Source: Neodontobutis hainanensis (lineage: Eukaryota > Chordata > Actinopteri > Gobiiformes > Odontobutidae). From it: a stretch of DNA of 64,000 nt. The DNA is taken from positions 3,235,501 to 3,299,500 of the forward strand of contig JALDNG010000008.1 in the NCBI GenBank assembly GCA_024349245.1, written 5' to 3'. Each line of letters starts with the position of its first letter. Position 1 is the stretch's first letter. The position numbers were made by a program, and so were the translations under genes. The notes under the pieces are model-generated. The model saw only the letters and a list, made by a program, of their open reading frames with translations, was not told where the DNA came from and did not search any database. Of this stretch, positions 45,621-57,510 are shown in pieces.

Positions 45621-48600
45621 CAGTGCATTAAATTCACCCTCCAACAACCGACAAAATCCCAATTTAGAAACCATTAACTAAACACCTTAACCCCGCACAG
45701 CAGCACTGTATACTCGCACCCTTTGTGCTCAAAGCCTCGCTGCGAACACACAAACAAGTGGCTTTATTCACTAATGTGCAGCTCTGCATGGCGACTGAAA
45801 GCATGCGAGGAGCCTTATTTGCTCAATTAACAAAGGACTGCGAACACATCACGTCTCAAAAGCAAAGCCCGAGCCTTTAATAGGACCTTGGCGTAAATGA
45901 AAGAAAACTTCCATTTCCCCCAGTGGCTACAATAGTAATTTTCCTAATTAAAAGGATGCCCTTGTAATTGCAGCCTACAAGATATAGGCCTACTATTAAT
46001 TAATCAGAGCGGTTGTCACGTCACAATTAGAGCTGCTCCCCAAACCGCAGTGCTGTGGAGCTGTCTATGGCAGCCTGATGCTCTACATGCACTAACAAGC
46101 TGCTTGGATGGCAGGGCACACATACCTGGCACATACTGGTCACAATGGTGAGCACTTGTTTGAGTGACTGTATTGTCACAGTGGAGTGCTTCTTATTATA
46201 AAGACACACTACTTTGGACTGGAATGGTTGTCTTGGCTCAAAAAAGACTAACCTTCACATGTTATAAAATATACTATGCACTCTATGTACTCTGTGCACT
46301 GAGGCTAAGGTCAGACAAACCCTCATTTTGGAGTAAGAGGTAGGCTCCTGCTGACAAAGCAAAGATTTTTCTATATATACATTATACTGTATATATTCTT
46401 ATGCCTGCTGGCCATAGCTGTAATTCTCATTGTCTAAGAGATGCTGCATGTGAAACAAGGCAATGAAAGTTATGTTCAGAGAGAAATCAAGGTTAAAAAG
46501 CAAAATGACATAGACATAAAAGGTGATTACAAGATGCCAATGTTGTCTTATTTTTTCATCCCCTCAAACCTTTCTGTAGTTTTAAACTATGGGCTTATAA
46601 TCCACATCCACAGCCCCATGTCACATAATAGTTGTTAAAGTAAAAGACAATTTGTATTTTAGAAGGACGACATTTTAATTAAAGAAATCCACCTTAGCCT
46701 TTTGCCGTCATGGACAGTATCTTTAGAGGGACACTATGTGTGTGCTGAGTCAGCTTGATTAGGGAGAATGATAACACAGCTTCCTTAGCTTCGGGTATTT
46801 GTAGTTAGCATCATATTATTAGTTTTATATTCGTTTTTGGTAGTGCTTTATTTGACAGGAGAAAGTAGAAAGATAGTTAAACGAAGGTAAAGAAAAAAGT
46901 AACAGCACTGTATGTGTGTATAGTCCGAGTTTAATCAGGGTTACTGCATGCGTAGGTGCTACTTAATTTGAATACATATTGTGTGCTTTGCCCAAGAGGA
47001 GGAACCTTAGTTGATCCGACTAAAAGTATATTTGTGAAAGTGGACTTTTTGTCAGCCAAAAAGATGGCATTTTAATCTTGAGGGGAAATTCTGGCTTTAA
47101 AGTCATGTGCTATGCTTACACAAAGAACACATGAAAAAGATGAGAATGATGCATTAAAAAAAAGACCTGAAAGTGCATGATTCACTTATAAAGCATCATA
47201 TAAAACATAAATCTTCTCAGTTAGTTCAGAGCTGATAGGGTAGAACATTAGGTTGATTATAAAGGTTGTGATGTTAAGACTACAGGTTGAGTATGATGAA
47301 TGCAAAGAAACATCAGGTAGGCTACACACTGACATTGCATTCTCAGAAAATGGTGACCTAAAGCGCTAGTCGCTCAGCAAGCATCTTGACTACATTAAAC
47401 ATTTTTAGGCCTTGTTAAATGTATTCTATTAAAGTCTTTGGCCTTTTGGATGTATACTTCCCAGACATGCCCGACTTCTCTTTTGGCCAGAAGTTATAAT
47501 ATAGTCTCTTTAAACTAATTTCGGCATTTTAGCACGGTGTCCAATTTGATGAGCTTTTAAAATCCCCCTTAGGAAAGTGGACTGCATTTTAATTGTCCCC
47601 ACTTTAAATAAGGGTCAGTTTTGTCTTTGTTCTGTGGAGTCCTGGTGGCCCGTTCCGATGCCTATTTCCTCTGCTTCGTTCGTTAGGACCTACTGCAGTG
47701 TCTGCCAAGTTCTAAGAGTTTACCGAGCATAAGTGTACTCAAATAACTCACGGCGCTCGCACTATTTTCAAACAAACATTTCACTACATTATAGATACGA
47801 CACAAGGTCCACAGTCTTTTATGACTTGTTGGCACCTCCTGTTTTTGGCGCTGCATCCGCTCTCATATATTCCTGTTAATGTATTTATGTATAGTGACTT
47901 CCTTAATCAATTGAGTTTATGTTATAGTACTGTATTTTCAGACTGTTTATGTGATGTGTGAATAGTATTGTAAATTAATCTAACTGTCTTGTTGTTCCCT
48001 GAATAAACCATAAATAGATGGGTTTAGGTTATATGAAACTTTAATGAACCCCAGGGGGAAAATGGGTCACGGCTGCAGTACAGGAGAGGATCTACTGCAG
48101 GTAGGATTCAAACAAACACAAACGATTAGGATAACAGAGGGAAAAATAGAGAAATGTTACCCACTGTTGCTGCTGCAGTGGGTAAAATAAGTCAAAATGG
48201 TGATTGACCTATGTGAAGATAAGAGATAGTTTAACAGTTTGCTTTAATAAGCACATCAATAAACTAAATGTGTGTAAATCAGTGTAAGGGACTTCTACTC
48301 TCTGTGTTTTGCACATTCTTAAAATTCATTCATATTGGACAGGCATTCTGGAAGACATGAGGAAAATACTGACTGAGTGACTTTTGATCTGGATCCTATG
48401 TCTCTGCTCTTGGGCTGTAGAGACAGTAATGATGGTTCAGGGTCTAATAGACTATACGAATTCCTCAGATATGCGGTGCGACAGAACATTTTCCTATCTT
48501 GGATTAGTGACAAGCCTCCCTACAAATTTAACTGGCAAACTTGTCATAGAGCTTTTCCCCCTGGAATACTTGACCTGTCTGCTGCATTCCACAAAGGGAC

Positions 48601-49226
48601 AGTTCATGGAGGTGTGGGCCCCTTACCTCCTCTTTGGCCATCCACAAGAACATCATTTTCACACACACAAATCCTAAAAAGATTTTCTTTTAATTGTTAA
48701 AACAAAAATAACTATAGCCTACAGTCATATTTGTGCACCTAAAATGATGATGACATGTTATGCCAAGCCCTATGCTTCTTTTCTGAACTGTTCCAACATA
48801 AAAGGTTTTGAATGTAGACCTCTCTGCATTCAATGCACTTAATATTTTATTTTGTTCCCACAATCTAGGTTATTTGTGCCTTAGTTTAGTTTTCAGGACT
48901 GATCAGCAAGGGGCGACGAGCCTTACAGACAAAATTCAGGGATCGCAGCTAATATTAAACTTTCATTCATTCCCGTGATGCACTGCGCAAATGTAAACTG
49001 ATGTATTATTTAAGAGACATTTATGAAATGCATAATTTGACTGATATTGTTGGTCTTTTACAAATATATTTGAACTAAGAGCGGCGCCCAGAGATTACAT
49101 AGTATACGCTAGCTTCCGTCCGAAGCTAACATGCTAAGTTAACTACGCGGTAACAGTCGCGGGAGAACAACTCAAACACAGTGAGACCCTGAAAGTGTGG
49201 TCATTTTGACTTTTTGTTATTGGGAC
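45621..49226. other. Intergenic region between divergent nlgn3 and cchcr1
   Basis: The two genes point away from each other. No exon with family features was recognised. Two overlapping open frames at 48,377-48,700 lack recognisable motifs. The last 100-200 bases before 49,227 are the cchcr1 5' UTR and promoter; no TATA box is evident. Confidence 0.45.
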
Positions 49227-52200
49227 ATGGACAGACCAAATTTGGGAAAAGAAAAACTTATCGTACCCACTGATTTCACTGCAGGTAAGTTGATAGAAAA
49301 AAACTACTCTTTATACTCGTGATACACAAATAATTGAGTGATTATCAACTAGTCATTAGACATATGCCAACTCTTTATTTTACATTAGCTGGTCATTGTT
49401 AAGCTGTTCATTGTGTCTCGTCCAAATATTATTGTTACTTTTTAAATATTAGGACAACATGCTCAGGACAACCTGGTGCCTCCATCACATTTTGTATCTA
49501 GTATCCAGTCTGCTATTACGCCCAGAGCAACAGGAGTTAAGATGCCAGTAACCGCAGTACCCATTAACTGGACCAAATCTGGTCTAACCTCATTACCAAC
49601 TGGAGACTGCAGCCATAACAACCCTTGGCTCGCCATCTCTCAAGCTCAACAGGAAATCTTGGAGCTGAAGAAGGAGAATCAGCGGTTTATGATGCTACAA
49701 GCTGACAGCATTAGAGGAAGGAACCATGTAGACCAAACGGTGGATTATAGAGCAAGGTAGGCCTATATATTGATATATTGACATGGTCACATTATGTGCT
49801 TCCATGTTTGTTTTATTGATTGCTTTCATTAAAAAGGCCTATTGAGAGGAGTGAACAGTGGACATCAGAGTGGCGTCTGGAGGCTGAGAAGTACAAGGCT
49901 GAAGCTGAGAGGTTAAAGGGACAGGTGCAGACACTAAAAGAAGCAGCCAACTCTCAAAGAGATGAGATAAGGGACAAAGATATCACCCTGAATAGGTAGG
50001 CTCATGGTTGTGCTAGATACTTAACCTTGTAGTCACTATATAATTGCAAGTTTTTGTCATGCAAACAGACATGTCCGGGAGTTGGAAACAATGCGTGAGG
50101 ACCTGTGTAAGACTAAAGCAGAGCTTGGTCTTGTCAGAGAGGAGCTAACTCAAAGCAATGCACAGAAAGAGAAAATAAGTTCACAGGTAAGAAAAACATT
50201 CACTCAGTTTGGCATTTATGCTGTCATATTACTTCTTGTTTTTTTTGCATGTTTATTTAAATTATATTTTTTGATACAGCACAAAAACCTAAATAGAGTG
50301 TCAAGTGAAGAAATGGCAAAGCTAAACACAGACCTGGAAAGAAGCAGAGAGGAAGCCCGGGACCTCTGTGTGAAGGCAGAAAGGTACAGGCTACAGGCAG
50401 AGGAGGCAGTCAAACAGCAGACCTTCAGATTGTCAAGGCAGCTAGAGGAGTTGCAGAAGAATCAAGACTTGAAGGTTTGTTACAACCCCTATTAAGAAAT
50501 ACAACAGGTTTGACATCAAGGAGTACACAGCAACTATATTTTTAAACATTAAACATTCTTCTGAATTCCAGCTACAACAGTTGAATGACTCCCACAGTGC
50601 AGAGCTACAAGAAGCAACAAAGGCAAAAAGTGAACTACAGGGTCGACTTCAAATCATGACTTCTGAAGTGATGCAGCTAAAAAAATGTCTGACAGAGGTA
50701 TCAGCTGAGAGAGATGGCCTAAAAGAACATTTAAGGTGCCACAATTATTCTTTAAAAAAAATCTGTAAATGCTTTTTAAAGGCCTGTTTCTATTTAAGAA
50801 TTAAACTTTGTTATTTATTTTGTAATGTTTTATTTTATTTTTTTTTTTTTCAGCCAAATGAGACAAGCTTTTGAGACACAGTCCGCAACACTGCATAGCC
50901 TTAGAAATTACATTGGCCAACTTTCCCCAGAGAATGGAGAGAAGGAACGACTTAATGAAGCAGTTGAGGTGCAGACAATATAAATAGTATTGATTACAAT
51001 TAGCCTACTGTAATGTAATTGCATTGGTGGAAAGCCTTATAAATGTTATTTTTGAGAACTTTAAGTAAGGCATTATGAACACACAGGGTTTTGTATTAAG
51101 TAGGTATGTGCAATTATGTTTCAGAGGCTGAACAAAGAGAAAGCAGCTCTTCAGACGACCACAGAGCTTTTGACCATCAGACTCAACTCAGTTAATGAGA
51201 TACTTGCCCTTCAAGAAGAAAAAATAATTAAGAAGGTTGGTGATAGCTTCATACTCCACTGTAATGTATGGGATGCAGAAGCAACTCTATTACGATAAAA
51301 CAATTTTCAATCAACTTTAATCTATAAATTTTCAACCCTGTATAGATTAAAGTGGATTGAAAATTGTTTTAAAATACAGTTTTCAACCCTGGGTGCACGT
51401 GGCAGAGTGGTTAGCACTACTGCCTCACAGCAAGAAGGTTGTGAGGTCAAAACCCGGCCGACTCAAACATTCTCGGCCGACTCCGGTCTTTCTGTGAGGA
51501 GTCTGCATGTCCTCCACGTGTTACCGTGGGTTCTCTCCAGGTACTCCGGCTTCCTCCCACCGTCCAAAGACATGCATGTACAGGTTAATTGGCAACTCTA
51601 AAGTGTCCCTAGTGAATGAATGTGAGAGTGAATGGTTGTATGTCAATGTCTGTCTCTATAAGTCAGCCCTGCGACTAACTGGCCACTGTCCAGGATGTAC
51701 CCCGCCTCAGGCCCAAAAGCTGCTGGGATAGGCTCCAGTCACCCGTGACCCCTAACAGGACAAAGCGGTAGAATATGAATGAATGAATTTTCAACCCTAG
51801 TTTTCTAAGTGTTCCTAAATGTGAATGCTTAATGTTACAGCAGAGCTCTACAGACCCACTGATGAAGGATGGATCTGAATGCCTTCATGTTCTTCAACTT
51901 TGGAGAGAAAAGGTCTTCAAGTTGTGTGTTCAACTTCGAACTAAAGACATTGAACTAAGAGGCGAGAAGCAGAAACTTCTTTCAAAAGTATGACATCTTT
52001 TACAAGTGTTATAAAACAAAACAAATATATGTGTGTAAAGTGTTATACGTGTGTGTTTTAGGTTACGTCTGTGAAGCAGGAGCTCCAGCAAGAGCAGCAC
52101 CGGGCCAGTGTGCTCCAACACAATTTGGATGACAAGATCGCTGCGCTGGACCTCGAGCGAGTCGAAAAGGAGGTTAGTACCTAAGAATCTGATGTGATTT

Positions 52201-54780
52201 ACATGGCTGTCTGAAATTTTGATGATGCACGATAAATTCGGTGCAGCACTGGAAAATGATAAACGCTTGTACATTTTTACCACAGCAGAGGGTGCTGAGT
52301 GCAAGATTTTTTTTTGCTAGTTTTGGTCACAACAGCTGGCTGGAAAAGCTCAAAACTCATAGAAGAATTTTTACAAGATACTTAATTATTTAGACTTGAC
52401 AAGACGTCTTTTATTTACAGACTTTAAGGCAGGACGTGGCCCAGGCTCACAAGGAAAATTCTCTACTTAAGTTACAGGCAGCGAAAGACCAGACTGATCT
52501 TAAATCTCTAACAGAAGCTGTGCAAAGGTATAAGACAATATTAACATATTAGATTGTATTAAAAAAAAGTAATTGATTTCTCTTCCTTTTAATTTTATTT
52601 ATTCACATTTCTGTACATGTTGTGTCTTACAGGTTCAATTTGGTCTTTGAAAATAAGGTGGCAGATATGGATGCTGCTCAAACTAGGTTTAATATTTGTA
52701 CACAAAGGCTAATGTTTGCTAAAAGACGAGTGGAGACAATTCAAGGTGTGCTTTTTGAATGTAATGAACAAAGTTTAGTGCTTTGACAGCTCATTGCTTA
52801 AAGTGATTCTTGATATTTGTGCTTTACAGGGCTTATCATGAGGAGAGCAGCACTTCAGAAAGTGCAGCAGTCGAGTAAACAAGCAGAGCAAGCTGCTGAC
52901 TGGTACAAATATTTAATTTTGCATTATTACTAAATGTTTAATGCCAAGGTTTCAGATACTTAAATTGTAAAGGATTAGTTACCAATAATTAAAATGGCTA
53001 AATATGTATGTGTAGTTTTAGGGTTTAAATTCTGGAAACATTGCAAATTAATTTTATTGCAAGTGGCTGGAACAGTTTTATCAACTGGGTTTCCATCTTC
53101 TATGTTTTTTTATTTGCTCACTGTCTTGCCTGTGTCGCCTTGCAGCTTCAGAAACCTCCAGACAGAGCTCAGATTGGTGTCTGAGGAGAGAGACAAGCTC
53201 ACACAGGAGCTAAAAAGGACCCCGGAGCTCATTGAGAAAGCCCTCTCAGATCTCAAAGAACAATGTACACATCACTCTGTTTATCTGCATCTATATTTGT
53301 TTGTTGTAATTGTGTGTTGGTCTCACTTTGACTCATTGCCTCCAGATGAGAGCAGGCTGATGCATAAGCAGCAGGAGCTGGAGCAGAGCCTGCTGGACGT
53401 TCAGCAGAGTTTGGCCAGTCGTAAGGAGGCACAGGAGAGCCTTGAGCAGATCCAGAACCTCCTGGAGGAGAGTGAGGTCAAATTGGAGCAACTCCGCTGT
53501 GAGCTGCTCAGACAGCAGGAGAGCAGTGAGCGAGGTGAGAGTTGCAAAACTGTTTCACAGCTCTGACTCCTCTTTAGAGGAAATCCCTTTCATCACAGTC
53601 CTCCACAGGACAGTCAGCCATCACTGTCAACTCCTCAGTGGAGCAGCTGAGGATTAAGTGACATGGTCAAGAGGACCTAGCCTGTGGAGGTTTTTCACTT
53701 CAGTCAGTTGTTCACAGTTAGTTTACTAAAGTACTCAAGACACTACAAAAGGTTTGTGAAGGTTTACTGCACCTAAAAGGAATTGCACACAGGAGTTAAT
53801 ATTTAATGTAATTTAAAATTCAGCACTTGACTTTATATTCCAAAGCTCTACAGAGAAGCTTTTCTTTAAAACATGGCCAATACCTTGCATGCACATCCCA
53901 AAAATGGATAAATATAATTCAAATTATGAAATGTATACATTTAGCCCTAGAGGAGAGAGTCGCTGAGATGGAGGAACACTGTGCTGAGAAACTAAAAGAG
54001 ATGGAGGATCAAGTCAACACGGCCAGGGCAGAGCACACCAAAGCAGGTAACAGGATGAACTATCACGCCGCTCACAACATCTGAAGACTGGGGAATACAG
54101 TCGTGTCTGGGATGCAGACAGTGATCTAATATGATTGCCACTGTTTACACAGTATATATCATTTACTCATGGCTATTGCTCTGTCTGTATTGTCTCCTGC
54201 AGTAATGACTCTGCGGCATTTTGAGAGACAGGCAAAGAAGAAAGAGAGTCATATGAAAGAACACTTACAAAGTGAACACACACATACTGAGGTACACAAA
54301 GGACCAACATGTTTTAATTAAGTCAATGGCAGAAAACTGGTTATTTCTGACTAAAATCAGTGCTCCTCTTGACCGTTATTTAGTCAAGGGTTTTTGAACC
54401 TGGCCTGATGAATGAGCATAAGTGCCCTGGTACAACAACCATCCAGAACTGTGCAGCTCTCAGAGAACATGGAAGAACGTCTCCACAAAGACCGTCTGTG
54501 GGGCCAAAGGTTCAACTACCTGCAGATGGTGAGTCGTCTCCTGAACGTCACTGCTGCCACTTTGTATTATAAAATGTACAGGGCATCCATTAGATGCATT
54601 AGACCTGAACGTTGTCCACTTTGTATGCCGACAGCCCGACTCCTGTCAGTGTTAGGGGAACTTCAAAGTCTAAGTGCTGCTGTGGTGAACAGCTCTGACG
54701 ACTCTGCAGAGGAAGAGGGACAGCTTGACAATCTGAGTCAATGGACAGAAGGCCGTCACACTGAGGCTAAGGACAAATGA
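49227..54780 (+). CDS. cchcr1: Coiled-coil alpha-helical rod protein 1
   Basis: Nineteen exons join in phase to 833 aa (human 782): 49227-49284, 49453-49756, 49837-49995, 50069-50186, 50280-50474, 50572-50735, 50854-50968, 51125-51235, 51841-51987, 52062-52172, 52421-52527, 52633-52745, 52830-52902, 53146-53264, 53346-53534, 53945-54046, 54203-54291, 54447-54528, 54635-54780. Almost the whole product is heptad-rich coiled coil (Glu, Lys, Gln, Leu). Family landmarks: LRNYIGQLSPE, TELLTIRLNSVNEILALQEE, LQLWREKVFKLCVQL, RRVETIQGLIMRRAALQ and ALEERVAEMEEHCAEKLKE. Known: CCHCR1 locates to centrosomes and P-bodies, and human CCHCR1 lies in the psoriasis region. The last two exon borders are the least certain: the acceptor at 54,446 is weak, and a conserved stretch expected after EHLQSEHTHTE was not found. 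A poly(A) signal lies at 54,995. Confidence 0.9.
51297..51370. repeat. Long hairpin in cchcr1 intron 8
   Basis: Two 30-nt arms (51,297-51,326 and 51,341-51,370) are reverse complements with a single mismatch, around a 14-nt loop. The AT-rich arms suggest a short MITE-like element or a recent inverted duplication. Transcribed as part of the cchcr1 intron it would fold into a pre-miRNA-sized stem. Confidence 0.85.
51391..51787 (+). mobile_element. Complete tRNA-derived SINE-like repeat with target-site duplication
   Basis: Typical percomorph repeat: tRNA-like head (gtggcagagtggttagcact, then a diverged B box), the tctgtgaggagtctgcatgt and ctccggcttcctcccaccgt blocks, ggttaattggcaactctaaa, a gctgggataggctccag block and a (GAAT)n tail. 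It is flanked by identical 11-mers ttttcaaccct at 51,380-51,390 and 51,788-51,798. It lies 42 nt before the acceptor of exon 9. Confidence 0.88.
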
Positions 54781-54994
54781 CTGAAACAGAAACTTAGCCA
54801 AGACGGTTCAACTTTTGTACTTTAAGGTGCTTTCTAACAGGCCAAATGACAATAGTTTTTTATTGTAGCAGTGCCTTTAAAAGATGTTTGTGTAAAGATT
54901 TTCTTGATTTGAAGAAAAAGCAACTGGCCAAACCTTTATACCAAACTAAGTCTGTTGTCCTGCAGTGTGGCCTTTCTAATTTTATATTTATTGA

Positions 54995-55000
54995 AATAAA
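54995..55000 (+). terminator. cchcr1: Poly(A) signal of cchcr1
   Basis: AATAAA about 215 nt after the stop codon, the first such signal downstream. Confidence 0.6.
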
Positions 55001-55919
55001 ATGTTTACACCACTTTTTTGTCACAGACTGGACATTTCTTTGTAAGAATCCTCACACACTTACATTCAAACGGTACTCCTTTTAACTATGTGGATTTTTG
55101 TGATGTGATATTTTTATAATTTTCTTGGACTGACTGAAACTAAAGTTATTTGTATTTTTATTCCATTTGTAATTGTGTAGATAAATATGTATTGTTAAAT
55201 TTTATTAGCTAACTACAATGCGATTTTTGCGCTGCACTGTTTTCTGTTCTTTGCCTAACCTGATGAAGTCTAGTAGATGATTTCATATTGAAAAATCAAT
55301 ATATTCCATTACAAGCTCCCTTCATAGAGGTCAGTTCTGAAATGGCTTTGGGAGATACACTATGATAAACATCGTGATAACCACATAATTGGGCAATTTG
55401 TCATGTTGTCATAAGTACTAATAAATTTTGCAGCAGTTTGAAGTTCTGAGCCTCAAGGTAAAAGCCTCTTATGAAAGAGCAGAGGGACAACACTTATAAA
55501 GTCTAGACTCTCCTTTTTAACAAGCTTCATAAAAATAAATCGCATAGACATAATGTTGGCTTGAAACATGATATATCTTACCAACCCAAATAAACATGCC
55601 AAGCTTAATGTCTTTTTTAATGGTTATTTCTAGCTATATATTTAGATGTGTGGCCAATTTACAGGTGCAGAAAAATATTAATTAGAATTAAATAAAAATG
55701 ATAACATGAGACTGCACCAGTGCTTCGGTAAATGGGTTGAATTGCTTTCAGCTTAAAACCACCAGAGGGCAATGTTGTCAAAGGTGACAACACATTGTGT
55801 CAAGAACCGTTCAATGCTTTACAAAAGTGTGCGTTTAGTATTTGCACCAGATCAATGGACATGAATATATTGCATGTACTATGTCCATCATAAACTAGAT
55901 AAAATCAAGAATATGGGAT
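55001..55919. other. Region downstream of cchcr1
   Basis: AT-rich sequence without exons or recognised elements. Confidence 0.4.
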
Positions 55920-55920
55920 T

Positions 55921-56117
55921 CACCGAGGTTTGTAAATAATGAGTCTAGGGTCAACTCTGAAGTATTGCTCTTCAAATACTTTATTCATGCTTGTAGGGAA
56001 ATTCTCTTCATTTATCCCATCCATCACCCGCTGGGGCAACCTGTAGAGTATGGGCAGCCACTGAACGGTGCCAGCAGGGACACGCTCCTGCTCTCGAGCC
56101 AGAATCTTGGCCAGGCC
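55921..56117 (-). other. Unassigned exon-like open segment
   Basis: Minus strand. A 65-codon open stretch reads as ordinary protein (ending YFRVDPRLIIYKPR) and stops at a possible donor, GTGAAT, at 55,920. Its upstream edge runs into the GT/CA microsatellite, whose ACACACAG could act as an acceptor at about 56,122. I do not recognise the family, and no further exons were found. It may be a lone exon of an unrecognised minus-strand gene, a gene relic, or chance. Confidence 0.3.
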
Positions 56118-56123
56118 CACACT

Positions 56124-56155
56124 CTGTGTGTGTGTGTGTGCGTGTGTGTGTGTGT
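56124..56155. repeat. (GT)n microsatellite
   Basis: About 15 TG units with one C interruption at 56,141. Confidence 0.95.
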
Positions 56156-57434
56156 TACCTTGTTGATTGTGTGTACCTTGTTGATTTGTGCTTGCTGCTG
56201 ACATAAGATGGCTTTTGTCTCTTCGGTTTTTGATTGGTACTGACAGGGCAGCTGACAAGGCGTACCAGTACATTTGTCTTGGGCTGGAGGGTCTGAAGGG
56301 CCCAAAATTAAGCCCTCCTAGGGTTCAGTAATATGGACAAAATTTTATAGGGGCCAAAGTCCAGGGCCCCATCAATTCTGTCTGATAGACAGTAACTTTA
56401 TCTGCACATGTGTCCTCTGTTTCCTCTGGTTCTCAGGCCGATACTGTGCTGTCACAGTGCAGCGTCTGAACATCTGCTATCATCTGCTGTCTCCTCCTCC
56501 AGTGGATGAAATGACATTCAGGAACACTCTCTGATCTTTTGTTGTACTTGAAATGAAATAAATTTGATGTCCTGGATGGCACAGCTATTGTCCACTTCTT
56601 GCTGGTGTTCAGAGCCAACTTGAACATGGATGTGAGGTTTGATGCGGCCCGTCAGAACTGTGGACCAGCGGTGCACTGGTCTGCGTCAGAGCATAGAGGC
56701 ATGGTACGGGCCAGGCTACAGGGCTGGAACAGCAGCAGCCACAGAGGTGCTGCATGAGCCAAGCCAGTCAAGTAAGTAACCCTATTTATAGATGCAGCCA
56801 ATGTGGGGCATTGTTTAAGGGGTGGGGGGCTGTGGTGGATCGACTGTTCAGTCTTATAGGAGCAATTTTTTTTTTCATGTTTAAGTAATGTCCTGAACTA
56901 TACTATACTATACAATACATACACTTTCAAAAAGACTTTCCAAATGGAGGGCTCTGAACATCTGCAAAAGGTTTAAACACAGCAGAAAATATCTACAAAT
57001 ATTTTTTTATTAATTACAATGTACCAAATTAAAATATTAAACTTTTTACCCCAAAATAAGTGAACACATCTAGTACACGTACATCCATTACGCATCAACA
57101 CAGCTATACATTACAATTAGGATTTTTTTTTAGGAGTTTGCAGCAGTAATGTTCTCCTTTGGTTCTTCAGTAAGTATAGCCTAAAAGGTTAAAGAGTGTT
57201 GCTTTCATCTCATTTGACCAAAACCATGATAAAATCAAAACTAGTAACTTGAAATACAGGATCTCATAGAGAAGACAATAATTGGAAGGGTTTTAACTTT
57301 TTTTTATTATTATTTAACCATGAAAGTTCCACTTTTGGGTTTTGATTTTGGCTTTATAAAGGTACATGTTTTTTGAGGAGGCCTATAAGGAACTAGAACA
57401 CCAGCACCAAAACCTTGGCAGACACAGAGAAGAA

Positions 57435-57510
57435 TATGATGAGTCCACAAAAGTCCATGCAGGAATCAAACCTCTCAGTTAAGGCAGGAGTGCTAACCAC
57501 TGTGCTATTC
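57435..57510 (-). mobile_element. Fragment of the same SINE type as at 51,391
   Basis: Minus-strand remnant of the tRNA-like head: tgtggttagcactcctgcc on the minus strand with a diverged B box and ctttctgtg-like text. Only about 75 nt remain. Confidence 0.55.

Noticed and set aside
48377..48700. Two overlapping open frames upstream of cchcr1
   Set aside because: No family motif, no convincing splice signals, and two frames open at once, which points to chance composition.
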